Part shown: in pieces, positions 19,579 through 30,051 of the stretch
Position numbering within the stretch: position 1 is the first letter of the stretch
Layout: each line of letters begins with the position of its first letter
Source: Corynebacterium sp.
GTDB taxonomy: Bacteria > Actinomycetota > Actinomycetes > Mycobacteriales > Mycobacteriaceae
Direction: 5' to 3'
Assembly (NCBI GenBank): GCA_030450335.1
Contig: JAKDIS010000003.1
Span: forward strand, 1 to 47,474
Length of the DNA stretch: 47,474 bases
Translations under genes and position numbers: made by a program
The notes under the pieces: generated by a model
What the model was told of the DNA's origin: nothing
The model's input: the letters and a program-made list of their open reading frames with translations, nothing else
The model's database searches: none

Positions 19579-20531
19579 ACGAGACGATGACTCGTTTCGC
19601 CTGGTGGGAGGACATCCGCACCGACCACGTCGACCTCCGTGCCGCCCTGGCCGCGGCGTCCCGGCGCACCCGCGACGTGGACGAGGACGTTGGCGTGGTT
19701 CCCCCGCTGAGTCTGCCGCAGGGTGACCTTCTGCCCGCCAGCGCGGCGATGGGCGTGCTCGTCGGTGGGCCCTACCTGCGCTCCCACGCCCGCGGCTGGG
19801 AGATCGCCCCGGGCCGGACGCTGGACGCCCGGCACTTCCTGGGGCGGCTGCACGAGCTCACCGACATCGTCGCCGAGGTCATGCCGGGCACCGACCGGCT
19901 GATGGTGCACGTCACCGGCCCGTGGACCTTCGGGGCGGACGTGGAGTACCGCGGGCACCCGCTGTGCTTCGACCGTCCGGCGTTCCGGGACGTGGCGCTG
20001 TCGCTGGGCGAGGGCGTCCGGGAGTTCTGCGACGCGGTGGGAGCGTCGGTGGTGCACGTGCATGAACGACGCCTCGGCGAGGTCACCTCACACCTGCAGG
20101 GCGCGACGGAGTTCGAGACGATGCAGGTCGACCGCGAGGTCGCGCTGAACGTGGAGCGCAGGTTCATCGACCAGGTGCGTGGTGGGACCGCGCGCCGGGT
20201 GGTCCTGGACACCGGGCTGGTGTGGCCGGAACTGCTGCACACCGGCGCCGACGCGCTGGTCGTCGACGAGATCTCCGGGGAGCGCACCGACGACGTGGCC
20301 GGGCTGATCGACGCCGGGGCACAGGTCGCCTGGCGGGTCGACGACGCCCGGTCGAGCGAGGACATCGCCCGCGAGGTCATCGGCACGTGGCGGCTCTGGA
20401 CCTTCGACGCGGCCACCCCCGAACCCCAGATCGACCTCGTCGCCGTGGGGGACGGGGTACTGAAACCGGGCCCGGCGGCCGAGCTCGCCCGGACCGTGCG
20501 CGGGGCCGCGGCGCTGCTGCACAGCAACTAG
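19575..20531 (+). CDS. MetE/UroD-fold protein annotated as methionine synthase-like
   Basis: 318 residues, about the size of the C-terminal catalytic half of cobalamin-independent methionine synthase. [24 protein letters not shown] and the [23 protein letters not shown] region fit the TIM-barrel family. The HxC zinc motif of MetE is absent: the corresponding area reads VVHVHERR with no cysteine. True methionine synthase activity is therefore doubtful. GTG 19575 overlaps the mnmA stop by 4 nt, so the two are co-translated. A protein of this type occupies a similar position near mnmA and ligA in mycobacteria (Rv3015c-like, from memory). Function unknown. Confidence 0.75.
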   Translation: MNETMTRFAWWEDIRTDHVDLRAALAAASRRTRDVDEDVGVVPPLSLPQGDLLPASAAMGVLVGGPYLRSHARGWEIAPGRTLDARHFLGRLHELTDIVAEVMPGTDRLMVHVTGPWTFGADVEYRGHPLCFDRPAFRDVALSLGEGVREFCDAVGASVVHVHERRLGEVTSHLQGATEFETMQVDREVALNVERRFIDQVRGGTARRVVLDTGLVWPELLHTGADALVVDEISGERTDDVAGLIDAGAQVAWRVDDARSSEDIAREVIGTWRLWTFDAATPEPQIDLVAVGDGVLKPGPAAELARTVRGAAALLHSN

Positions 20532-20558
20532 GCGCGGTGCCCCGGGGTCGGGAGGGGA

Positions 20559-20873
20559 CTACTCGGAGCCGAGGTCCACGACCTCGAACTCCAGCAGCGA
20601 GGCGCCCGTGGCGACGGGCTTCTTGCCCTCGCCGCCGTGCGGGCCGCTGTGGGCGGCCTTCGCCGGGCCGTCCGCCCACGCCTGGAAGTCCTCCTCGGTC
20701 GCCCAGGTGGTGACCACGAAGTAGCGGGTCTCGCCGGCGGTGGGGCGCAGCAGCTGGAAGCCCTCGAAGCCGGGGGAGCCGTCGACGGTGTGTGCGCGGG
20801 CGGCGAAACGGGCCTCGAGCTCGGGGCCGGCGCCCTCGGGGACGTCGATGGCGTTGATCTTCACGACGGACAT
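20559..20873 (-). CDS. mhuD: MhuD-type haem-degrading monooxygenase
   Basis: 104 residues, ABM (antibiotic biosynthesis monooxygenase) fold. The sequence is strikingly close to Mycobacterium tuberculosis MhuD: MSVVKINAIDVPEGAGPELE, FEGFQLLRP, YFVVTTW and ATGASLLEFEVV. The MhuD functional residues are all present at the same numbers: N7, R26, W66 and the haem ligand H75. MhuD opens haem to mycobilin and frees iron without releasing CO. AAGGAG lies just before ATG 20873. Its -10 (TAGACT) is formed by the stop of the pseudogene upstream. Function by homology is strong; product type would need assay. Confidence 0.92.
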   Translation of the reverse strand: MSVVKINAIDVPEGAGPELEARFAARAHTVDGSPGFEGFQLLRPTAGETRYFVVTTWATEEDFQAWADGPAKAAHSGPHGGEGKKPVATGASLLEFEVVDLGSE

Positions 20874-20914
20874 GTTGCTCCTTGCTTCGGGGTGAGAGTG
20901 TGTTTCCACCAGCG

Positions 20915-20920
20915 AGTCTA
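20915..20920 (-). promoter_or_regulatory. -10 element of mhuD within a pseudogene stop codon
   Basis: On the minus strand TAGACT reads from 20920 to 20915; its TAG is the stop of the degraded gene. Transcription would start near 20907, leaving a leader of about 35 nt with AAGGAG. Confidence 0.4.
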
Positions 20921-21336
20921 CCGCCGTCCAGCCCCCTCGTCGTAGACGTCCTCGACGGCCGCGAACAACCAGGCGGGCTCGATACCGGAGTTGTCCGCCA
21001 GCCGGCGAATGGAGCACAGCACGCTCATCACCGGTAGTCCGAACTCCCAGGACCAGTCCTCGTCGGTGAAGGTACCGGACGTGATCGTCACGGTCGGCAG
21101 CTGCGCCCCCTCAGGTACTGGGGGACGGAACCCCGCAGTCGTGGATCCTCGACACGGTGGAGTCAGCGAAGATGAATCCGGGAGCGTGGCCAGGTTCAGG
21201 AACGTCGGCCCGGCTCAGCGTCATCACCGTGGACCACCAGCGTGCCATCGCCCAGCGCGTCGTGAATCTCGGTGTCGGTGAGCTGGGAGTCGAGGGCGAA
21301 CCCGCGGAACCGGTCGAGTACGTCAGTGAAGGCCAT
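20918..21336 (-). pseudogene. Frameshifted hypothetical gene
   Basis: Minus-strand reading from ATG 21336 gives MAFTDVLDRFRGFALDSQLT and stops at TGA (21198-21196) after 46 residues. Protein-like sequence continues in other frames: PGHAPGFIFADSTVSRIHDC, then TVTITSGTFTDEDWSWEFG and IEPAWLFAAVEDVYDEG, ending at TAG 20918. At least one, probably two, frameshifts are needed, and 419 nt is not a multiple of three. The joined product would be about 139 residues. I do not recognise the family. There is no clear ribosome binding site; a 12-nt sequence (GGCCTTCACTGA) is duplicated around the start codon. A pair of unrelated short ORFs is the alternative. Confidence 0.55.
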
Positions 21337-21358
21337 CAGTGAAGGCCGCGAGGCTGAT

Positions 21359-21406
21359 AGTAGTCCTGACGTCACTACAGTCGACTGTAGTGACGTCAGG
21401 ACTACT
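21359..21406. repeat. 48-bp perfect palindrome downstream of ligA
   Basis: Arms 21359-21382 and 21383-21406 are exact reverse complements with no spacer. The left arm begins AGTAGTCCTGACGTCACTAC. Each arm contains TGACGTCA, itself a palindrome, and GTAGT...ACTAC repeats inside the arm. A second small inverted repeat, CTTCG-GTCGGT-CGAAG (21405-21420), abuts it on the ligA side. It lies 30 bp after the ligA stop and 23 bp before the pseudogene start. It could terminate ligA, although there is no loop or T-run, or it could be a remnant of an inverted duplication. Confidence 0.9.
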
Positions 21407-21435
21407 TCGGTCGGTCGAAGTCCATTTGCGGGCGG

Positions 21436-23870
<2,435 letters not shown>

Positions 23871-23993
23871 ATGTTCAACCTGCTCAGCCGTGAAGAGATC
23901 AACGAGATGACCGCCGGCGCCAACTACTTCCTGTTCGGTGACGACGAGGCCATCGCCGTGGACACCCCGGAGCACGACGACTTCCTCGTCTAG
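23871..23993 (+). CDS. Small acidic protein of 40 residues
   Basis: MFNLLSREEINEMTAGANYF is followed by LFGDDEAIAVDTPEHDDFLV. Ten of 40 residues are Asp or Glu and only one is Arg. A clear AGAAAGGA lies 7 nt before ATG 23871. No signal peptide, membrane helix or cysteine is present. It sits alone between divergent ligA and a leaderless exonuclease gene. I do not recognise the family. The ribosome binding site supports translation, but conservation must be tested. A RiPP precursor is unlikely because no modification enzyme is near. Confidence 0.6.
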   Translation: MFNLLSREEINEMTAGANYFLFGDDEAIAVDTPEHDDFLV

Positions 23994-24040
23994 CCCCACC
24001 TGGTTCCCGTCGCCCGGGGTTTCATGTCCGGGGTGCGTTA

Positions 24041-24046
24041 TAGAGT
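24041..24046 (+). promoter_or_regulatory. -10 element of the exonuclease gene
   Basis: TAGAGT ends 7 nt before ATG 24054, with no ribosome binding site between them; probable leaderless start. Confidence 0.45.
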
Positions 24047-24053
24047 GGCTGCC

Positions 24054-24740
24054 ATGACCACCGCCGAGCACTTCGACCCGACCCACCTCCTCAGCTTCGA
24101 CCTGGAGACCACCGGAACGGATCCCTTGACCGCACGGATCGTGACCAGCGCGCTGATCACCATCAACGGCCGTGAACGCGACGACCTGGAGATGCTCGCG
24201 GACCCGGGGATCCCGATCCCCGAGGGGGCGTCGAAGGTGCACGGCATCTCCACGGAGTACGCGCAGGAGCACGGCCGCCCGCACGCCGAGGTGTTGTCCG
24301 AGACCATCGAACGCATCCGTGCCGGCTGGCGCGCCGGGGCTACCCTGGTCGTCTACAACGCCGCCTACGACCTCACCGTCCTGCGCAGCCTGGAACCGTC
24401 CTTCACCGTGGACGGCCCCGTCATCGACCCGCTCGTCATCGACAAGGCCAAGGACCAGTACCGCAAGGGGAACCGGCGGTTGGAGACCGTCTGCGAGCAC
24501 TGGGGCGTCACCCTCGGCAACGCCCACGAGGCGACGGCGGACGCACTGGCGGCCGCCCGCGTGGCCTGGAAGCTGTCACGTGCCTACCCGGAGATCACCG
24601 AGGTGACCGCGGACGAGCTGATGCTTCAGCAGGCCACCTGGCACTACGAGTCGCAGTCGGGGCTGAAGAAGTACTTCGAGAACAAGGGGCAGACCGACCG
24701 CGCGGCCACGGTGAACACCTCCTGGCCCCTCCAGGCATAG
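24054..24740 (+). CDS. DnaQ-like DEDDh 3'-5' exonuclease
   Basis: 228 residues, single exonuclease domain. ExoI motif FDLETTG has D16 and E18; ExoII is VVYNAAYDLTVL; ExoIII is NAHEATADALAA with the catalytic histidine and aspartate. It could be a proofreading-like exonuclease, an RNase T-like enzyme or a general repair nuclease; no polymerase domain is fused. The motif-based start at 24054 gives the normal N-terminus; a longer ORF from ATG 24024 would include the -10. ilvA follows after 22 bp from its own promoter. Confidence 0.9.
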   Translation: MTTAEHFDPTHLLSFDLETTGTDPLTARIVTSALITINGRERDDLEMLADPGIPIPEGASKVHGISTEYAQEHGRPHAEVLSETIERIRAGWRAGATLVVYNAAYDLTVLRSLEPSFTVDGPVIDPLVIDKAKDQYRKGNRRLETVCEHWGVTLGNAHEATADALAAARVAWKLSRAYPEITEVTADELMLQQATWHYESQSGLKKYFENKGQTDRAATVNTSWPLQA

Positions 24741-24748
24741 CTGTTCAG

Positions 24749-24754
24749 TAGGAT
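24749..24754 (+). promoter_or_regulatory. -10 element of ilvA
   Basis: TAGGAT ends 8 nt before ATG 24763; the gap TGACGACC has no Shine-Dalgarno, so the mRNA is probably leaderless. Confidence 0.45.
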
Positions 24755-24762
24755 TGACGACC

Positions 24763-26298
24763 ATGGCTAATTCCGCACCCAAGACCTCGGCCGAGTACCT
24801 CCGCGACATCGTTGCCGCGCCGGTCTACCGGGCGGCACGGCACACCCCGCTTGAGACCATGGACGCGCTGTCGGCACGCACCGGCAACCGGGTGCTGGTC
24901 AAACGTGAGGATCTGCAGCCGGTCCACAGCTTCAAGCTGCGAGGGGCCTTCAACCGCATGTCCCAGCTCACCGGCTGCGCCGGTGTGATCACCGCCTCAG
25001 CCGGCAACCACGCCCAGGGTGTGGCCCTGTCCGGCCGCGAACTGGGGATTCGCTCGGTCATCGTGATGCCCGTGACCACCCCGTCGATCAAGGTGGACGC
25101 CGTGCGCGGATTCGGCGGTGAGGTCGTGCTGCACGGGGAGAACTTCGACGCCGCGCAGGGCAAGGCCAAGGAACTCTCCGAGGTCGAGGGCCTGGTGTAC
25201 GTACCTCCGTTCGACAACGAGGCAGTGATTGCCGGACAGGGAACCATAGGGCTGGAGATCTTCCAGTCCGCCGCCGTCGACCGGGTCTTCGTGCCCGTCG
25301 GTGGTGGTGGCCTCGCCGCCGGAGTGGCGGTACTGCTCAAGGAACTCAACCCGCAGATCAAGGTCATCGGTGTCGAGCCCGAGGAGTCTGCCTGCCTCAC
25401 CGCCGCCCTGTGGGCAGGGGAGCCCGTGGAGCTCGAGCACGTCAGCCTCTTCGCCGAGGGTGTGGCCGTGCGCAAGATCGGTGCCGAGACCTTCCGGTTG
25501 TGCCAGCAGTACCTCGACGAGGTCGTGACCGTGAGCTCCGACGAGATCAGCGCGGCGATCAAGGACCTCTTCGACGACACCCGCGCGATCGCCGAGCCGG
25601 CCGGCGCGGTGTCCCTGGCCGGGCTGAAGAAGTACGCCACCGCCAACGACCTCCAGGACGAGACCCTCGTCAACGTGCTGTCCGGGGCGAACCTGAACTT
25701 CCACACCCTGCGCTACATCTCCGAGCGCGCCGAACTCGGTGAAGGTGGCGAAGCGATCTTCGCCGTCACCATCCCCGAGGAACAGGGCGCCTTCGTGAAG
25801 TTCTGCGAGGTGCTCAACGGCCGTATGGTCACGGAGTTCAACTACCGCGTCGGCGAGCGCGACGACGACCGGCGTGCCCGGATCTTCGTCGGTGTCCAGC
25901 TCAAGGAGGGCGCCGCCGAACGCACCGCCATCGCCGACGCACTGGACACCGCCGGTTACGATGTCGTCGACCTCTCCGACGACGAGGTCGCCAAGGAGCA
26001 CGTGCGCTACATGATCGGCGGGGTGCCGCCGGCCTTCGTCGACGAGCGGATGTTCACCTTCGAATTCCCGGAGCACCCCGGTGCCCTGGTCCACTTCCTC
26101 GACGTGCTCGGCGCGAACTGGAACGTCACCGCATTCCATTACCGCAGCCAGGGAATGGACTACGGACGGATCCTCGCCGCCTTCGAGGACGCCCGTTCCG
26201 CCGACTTCGAGGCCCACCTCAGCGAGCTGGGTTACCCGTTCACCGAGGTGACGGACAACCCGTCCTACCAGCTGTTCCTGGCACCTGCGGGGGAGTAG
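24763..26298 (+). CDS. ilvA: Biosynthetic threonine dehydratase, long form
   Basis: First step of isoleucine synthesis: threonine to 2-oxobutanoate. 511 residues. The PLP domain spans about residues 1-320 with K58 in HSFKLRGAFN, the phosphate-binding loop PVGGGGLAAG and a serine-rich SAGNHAQG motif. Two C-terminal ACT-like domains follow (about 325-405 and 415-505), including VRYMIGG and FPEHPGALVHFLD. This is the E. coli-type long enzyme, expected to be inhibited by isoleucine. From memory C. glutamicum IlvA is about 436 residues, so this gene is of a different form. An in-frame TTG at 24754 is a less likely start. Confidence 0.94.
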   Translation: MANSAPKTSAEYLRDIVAAPVYRAARHTPLETMDALSARTGNRVLVKREDLQPVHSFKLRGAFNRMSQLTGCAGVITASAGNHAQGVALSGRELGIRSVIVMPVTTPSIKVDAVRGFGGEVVLHGENFDAAQGKAKELSEVEGLVYVPPFDNEAVIAGQGTIGLEIFQSAAVDRVFVPVGGGGLAAGVAVLLKELNPQIKVIGVEPEESACLTAALWAGEPVELEHVSLFAEGVAVRKIGAETFRLCQQYLDEVVTVSSDEISAAIKDLFDDTRAIAEPAGAVSLAGLKKYATANDLQDETLVNVLSGANLNFHTLRYISERAELGEGGEAIFAVTIPEEQGAFVKFCEVLNGRMVTEFNYRVGERDDDRRARIFVGVQLKEGAAERTAIADALDTAGYDVVDLSDDEVAKEHVRYMIGGVPPAFVDERMFTFEFPEHPGALVHFLDVLGANWNVTAFHYRSQGMDYGRILAAFEDARSADFEAHLSELGYPFTEVTDNPSYQLFLAPAGE

Positions 26299-26329
26299 AC
26301 GACGAGGCCCGGGTCGAGGCGGAGGCCGC

Positions 26330-26989
26330 TCAGTCCAGCAGAGCGCCGAGGATCTCGCCGACCTCGCCGAGGTGCTCGATCTCGGAGAGCAGGAAATCCG
26401 GTCCGCCCGGACGGCCCAGGATCAGGATGTAGTCCGTGCCGGTCAACGGGGTCGCGGCCAGGGCGGAGTCCATCACCGTCCAACTCGACGGCACCCAGGT
26501 GTCCCGGTCAGTCAGGGCGCGTGCCTCGGTCACCGGGGTTTCCGACAGCACCCGGCCGTCGTCCTCCGGGGCGGCGGCGGACGCCGTCACACGGCGGGTG
26601 TTCTCCCCGGACTCCAGGATCACGGCCCACTGCACCGACATCGACTTCGGCAGCCGGTCGATCAGCTTCTGGACGCTGCCCAACGCCCGACGGCGGTGCC
26701 GGGCGACCTCGGCGAGCAGGCTGATCTGGCCGCGACGGTCCACCGTCCCGGAGAACGGGCGGATCGAGTCGACGTAGACCCCGTCGACCTCCTGGGCGGC
26801 GCTGATCAGGGCGTCCGCCAGGCGGCCGTTCGGCAGGTCGACGACGATGTCGTCGACGACCGAGCCGTCCGGATCATGCTCGACGACGTCCACGCTCCTG
26901 ATGTCGGCGTCGATGGTGCCCATCGTGGCAGCGATGAGCCCGAGGGTGCCGGGGACGTCGGGAAGCCGGACGCGCATCAGATAGGACAA
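26330..26989 (-). CDS. ACT-domain protein beside gatC
   Basis: 219 residues. The N-terminal ACT domain (about 1-80) begins SYLMRVRLPDVPGTLG and includes DIRSVDVVE and VDDIVVDLP. The C-terminal half has no obvious catalytic motif (KLIDRLPKSMSVQWAVILES). It closely resembles the mycobacterial protein encoded divergently from gatC (Rv3013-like, from memory). TTG 26989 is chosen because it yields the conserved SYL start, and GAGG lies 8-11 nt upstream. The ACT fold suggests binding of an amino acid, but no ligand is known. It is convergent with ilvA across 31 bp. Confidence 0.8.
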   Translation of the reverse strand: MSYLMRVRLPDVPGTLGLIAATMGTIDADIRSVDVVEHDPDGSVVDDIVVDLPNGRLADALISAAQEVDGVYVDSIRPFSGTVDRRGQISLLAEVARHRRRALGSVQKLIDRLPKSMSVQWAVILESGENTRRVTASAAAPEDDGRVLSETPVTEARALTDRDTWVPSSWTVMDSALAATPLTGTDYILILGRPGGPDFLLSEIEHLGEVGEILGALLD

Positions 26990-27095
26990 GGTGAACCTCA
27001 GTGTAGATAGGGCAGGGTAAATAAAGCGGAAACAATGCGTTGCGCCACGATTGTAGCGAACCGGGGCGGACGCACGCGCGGACACGGCGTCCTAC

Positions 27096-27101
27096 TAGAG
27101 T
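27096..27101 (+). promoter_or_regulatory. -10 element of the gatCA operon
   Basis: TAGAGT predicts a start near 27108 and a leader of about 55 nt, which carries AAAAGGGG 8 nt before GTG 27163. The intergenic region 26990-27162 also holds the divergent ACT-gene promoter and an AT-rich patch (27010-27040). Confidence 0.4.
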
Positions 27102-27162
27102 GGTGCGGGTAAACCCTGCGACAGCACATGTACCGCACGAACGATGAAAAGGGGACCCACCT

Positions 27163-27468
27163 GTGTCCGAGATCTCCCGTGACGAGGTCGCGCACCTCGC
27201 CAGGCTTTCCCGCCTCGACCTGACCGAGGACGAGCTCACCAACTACGCCGCACAGATCGACGGCATCGTCGAGACCGTCGCCGCCGTGCGCGAGGTCGAC
27301 ACCGAGGGTGTCGAACCGCTGAGCCACCCCACCCAGAACGTCGACGGCGCGGTGTCGGTCATGCGTGAGGACGTCCCCCAGGAGTCCCTGACCGCCGAGC
27401 AGGCCCTGGACCAGGCCCCCAAGCAGGACCAGCAGCGCTTCCAGGTTCCCCGGATCCTGGGCGAGTAG
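27163..27468 (+). CDS. gatC: Asp-tRNA(Asn)/Glu-tRNA(Gln) amidotransferase subunit C
   Basis: 101 residues; small subunit that stabilises GatA in the GatCAB complex, which converts Glu-tRNA(Gln) and Asp-tRNA(Asn) to the amidated forms. Family motifs [19 protein letters not shown] and [10 protein letters not shown] are visible. It starts at GTG 27163 behind AAAAGGGG. It is 19 bp from gatA; gatB lies 10 kb downstream. Confidence 0.94.
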   Translation: MSEISRDEVAHLARLSRLDLTEDELTNYAAQIDGIVETVAAVREVDTEGVEPLSHPTQNVDGAVSVMREDVPQESLTAEQALDQAPKQDQQRFQVPRILGE

Positions 27469-27487
27469 AGGGCGAGACGACAGCGAA

Positions 27488-28996
27488 ATGAGTGAAGTGA
27501 ACAACACGACCTACACCGTCGGAACCCGGGACGACTCGGACCTGACGACCTGGACCGCCGCCGAACTCGCGGAGAAGATCCACGCCGGCGACGTCAGCTC
27601 CGTCGACGCCACCCGTGCCCACCTCGACCGGATCTCCTCGGTGGACACCGATGTCCACGCCTTCCTGCACGTGGGGGAGAAGGAGGCGCTCGCCGCCGCC
27701 GAGCAGGCGGACAAGGACATCGCCGCCGGCACCGTCGCGTCCTCCCTCGCCGGCGTCCCGCTGGCGCTGAAGGACGTCTTCGTCACCACCGACGCGCCGA
27801 CGACCTGTGCCTCGAAGATGCTCGAGGGCTACATGAGCCCCTACGATGCGACGGTCACCCGCCGCATCCGTGAGGCCGGCATCCCGATCCTCGGCAAGAC
27901 CAACATGGACGAGTTCGCCATGGGTTCCTCCACCGAGAACTCCGCCTACGGCCCCACCCACAACCCCTGGGACCTCAGCCGCACCGCCGGCGGTTCCGGC
28001 GGCGGCTCCTCCGCGGCCCTGGCCGCCGGCATGGCCCCGCTGGCCATCGGCACCGACACCGGCGGATCCATCCGCCAGCCGGCCGCCCTGACCAACACCG
28101 TCGGCGTGAAGCCCACCTACGGCACGGTCTCCCGCTACGGCCTGGTCGCCTGCGCGTCCTCCCTGGACCAGGGTGGGCCCACCGGCCGCACCGTGCTCGA
28201 CACCGCCCTGCTGCACGAGGTCATCGCCGGCCACGACGCCAACGACTCGACGTCGTCCGAGCGTCCCGTCGCCCCCGTCGTGGAGGCCGCCCGCCAGGGC
28301 GCCAACGGCGACCTGACCGGCGTGACCGTCGGCGTGGTCAAGCAGCTCGAGAGCGTGCAGGGCCTGCAGGCCGGTGTGGCGGAGAGCTACCGGGCCTCCC
28401 TGGAGCAGCTCAAGAGCCAGGGCGCGACCATCGTCGAGGTGGACTGCCCGAGCTTCGAGTACGCGCTGAACGCCTACTACCTCATCCTGCCCTGCGAGGT
28501 CAGCTCCAACCTGGCCCGCTTCGACGGGATGCGCTACGGCCAGCGTCAGCTCGACGACGGCCAGCACTCCGCCGACCAGGTGATGTCCGCGACCCGCGCC
28601 GCAGGGTTCGGCCCCGAGGTTAAGCGTCGTATCATCCTGGGCACCTACGCGCTGTCCGTCGGCTACTACGACGCCTACTACCTGCAAGCACAGCGCGTGC
28701 GTAACCTCATCGCCCAGGACTTCGCCAAGGCCTTCGCCGACGTCGACGTGCTGGTCTCCCCGGTTACCCCGACCACCGCCTTCGAGCTGGGGGAGAAGGC
28801 GGACGACCCGCTGGCGATGTACCTGTTCGACCTGTGCACCCTGCCGCTGAACCTCGCCGGGGTGTGCGGCATGTCCGTGCCCGGCCCGCTGTCCAGCGAC
28901 ACCGGCCTGCCCGTCGGCCTGCAGATCATGGGCCCCGCACACGGCGACGACCGGCTCTACCGCGTGGGCGCCGCCTACGAGGCGGGGCGGCGCTAG
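27488..28996 (+). CDS. gatA: Asp-tRNA(Asn)/Glu-tRNA(Gln) amidotransferase subunit A
   Basis: 502 residues, amidase-signature enzyme that releases ammonia from glutamine for tRNA amidation. The Ser-cisSer-Lys triad is visible: K95 in PLALKDVF, S170 in AGGSGGGSS, and nucleophile S194 in [10 protein letters not shown]. It forms an operon with gatC. Its TAG stop at 28994 also begins a -10 hexamer for the following gene. Confidence 0.97.
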   Translation: MSEVNNTTYTVGTRDDSDLTTWTAAELAEKIHAGDVSSVDATRAHLDRISSVDTDVHAFLHVGEKEALAAAEQADKDIAAGTVASSLAGVPLALKDVFVTTDAPTTCASKMLEGYMSPYDATVTRRIREAGIPILGKTNMDEFAMGSSTENSAYGPTHNPWDLSRTAGGSGGGSSAALAAGMAPLAIGTDTGGSIRQPAALTNTVGVKPTYGTVSRYGLVACASSLDQGGPTGRTVLDTALLHEVIAGHDANDSTSSERPVAPVVEAARQGANGDLTGVTVGVVKQLESVQGLQAGVAESYRASLEQLKSQGATIVEVDCPSFEYALNAYYLILPCEVSSNLARFDGMRYGQRQLDDGQHSADQVMSATRAAGFGPEVKRRIILGTYALSVGYYDAYYLQAQRVRNLIAQDFAKAFADVDVLVSPVTPTTAFELGEKADDPLAMYLFDLCTLPLNLAGVCGMSVPGPLSSDTGLPVGLQIMGPAHGDDRLYRVGAAYEAGRR

Positions 28997-28999
28997 ACT
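28994..28999 (+). promoter_or_regulatory. -10 element in the gatA stop codon
   Basis: TAGACT begins with the gatA stop. A start near 29006 would give a leader of about 29 nt that contains the strong AGGAGGAGAG site before GTG 29035. Confidence 0.4.
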
Positions 29000-29034
29000 G
29001 GCCGCAACCATCGCCGAGGCAGGAGGAGAGGCCA

Positions 29035-29370
29035 GTGAGCACTGAGGACGACGTCCGGCGCCTGGCCACCGCCCTGCCCGAGGTGGCTGAGCGTACGTGC
29101 TACGGGACGCCCGCGTTCTACGTGGCGGGCACGATCTTCGCACGCGTCCACGAAGAACCGGACGTGCTGGTGTGCTGGCGGGAGAGCCTGGAGGACCGTG
29201 AGTTCCTGCTGGCGGCAGACCCGGGGAAGTTCTTCACCACGGACCACTACGCAGGGCACGCCAGTGTCCTGGTCCGCCTCGATCAGGTCGACGTCGGTGA
29301 GCTTTCCGAGCTCCTCGCCGAGGCATGGGACGCCCGTGCCCCGAAAAGACTGGGGCGAGCGGCCGAATAG
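29035..29370 (+). CDS. MmcQ/YjbR-like DNA-binding-fold protein
   Basis: 111 residues. The pattern STEDDVRRLATALPEVAERT near the start, then GTPAFYVAGTIFARVHEE and HYAGHASVLVRLDQVD, fits the YjbR/MmcQ family (CyaY-like fold). Its cellular role is not established. A strong AGGAGGAGAG precedes GTG 29035. It is convergent with the TetR gene with a gap of 10 bp. The longer upstream frame overlaps gatA and is a shadow. Confidence 0.8.
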   Translation: MSTEDDVRRLATALPEVAERTCYGTPAFYVAGTIFARVHEEPDVLVCWRESLEDREFLLAADPGKFFTTDHYAGHASVLVRLDQVDVGELSELLAEAWDARAPKRLGRAAE

Positions 29371-29380
29371 GCCCTGCCCT

Positions 29381-30022
29381 TCACACCTCCGGCCAGTTCC
29401 GTTCCAGGCCCTCGACGATGAAGTCCACCTTCACGTCCATGAATCCACGACCCGACCACGACTCGTCGGGCTGGAAGAGGTGCTCCTCGCCGATGCGCTG
29501 CCGCACCTTCTCCAGCCCCGAGACACCGGCGGTGTCGGTGGCGCGCATCATCTCCACCCCGAGCCGGGTGGCCATCACGGTGTCCCCGATGAAGTCCAGG
29601 GCGAAGGCCGCCTGCATCCTCGACCTGCCGTGCGACTCGATCACCCGGACGTAACCACGCAACGGATCCTCGATGTGGTCGAACGCCGCCGGGTATGAGA
29701 ACAGGGTCCGGGCCAGCCCGGGTAACTCCTCACACATGCGCCAGCACTCGTCGGCCCAGAGACGCAGCGCGTCCTGCCAGCCGGCGTCATCCCCGGGAGG
29801 CTGGATCGTGGCGGCGACGCGGGCCAGGCAGGCCTCCAGCACCGCGTCCCGGGAGGGGAACACCCGGTACAACGCCGGGGTGACGACCTCGATCCGGCGG
29901 GCGACCGCGGACAGGGTGAAGTCGGCGATGCCCAACCCCAGCGCGGCGTCCACCACGTTCTCACGGGTGAACGTGGGCTTCGGCCCCGTCTTGCGTCCCG
30001 CCTGTCCAGGTGTGCTGCTCAT
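29381..30022 (-). CDS. TetR-family transcriptional regulator
   Basis: 213 residues. The N-terminal helix-turn-helix domain (about 18-65) reads TRENVVDAALGLGIADFTLS, then VARRIEVVTPALYRVFPSRD, the typical TetR layout. The C-terminal ligand-binding domain is divergent. It lies 29 bp after the second ABC gene on the same strand, so it probably belongs to that operon. A TACGCT motif (30034-30029) 6 nt before the ATG may also give an internal leaderless transcript. Its likely target is the palindrome at 33650-33670 in the operon promoter (inference). Confidence 0.86.
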   Translation of the reverse strand: MSSTPGQAGRKTGPKPTFTRENVVDAALGLGIADFTLSAVARRIEVVTPALYRVFPSRDAVLEACLARVAATIQPPGDDAGWQDALRLWADECWRMCEELPGLARTLFSYPAAFDHIEDPLRGYVRVIESHGRSRMQAAFALDFIGDTVMATRLGVEMMRATDTAGVSGLEKVRQRIGEEHLFQPDESWSGRGFMDVKVDFIVEGLERNWPEV

Positions 30023-30051
30023 GGTGCCAGCGTAGTGGGGGAGCGCGTCAT

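Noticed and set aside
20946..21420. Insertion-sequence remnant around the palindrome
   Set aside because: No transposase fragment or target-site duplication was found, so it is described only as a palindrome plus a pseudogene.
23871..23993. RiPP precursor peptide
   Set aside because: No leader-core pattern, no Cys/Ser/Thr-rich core, and no modification, protease or export gene nearby.
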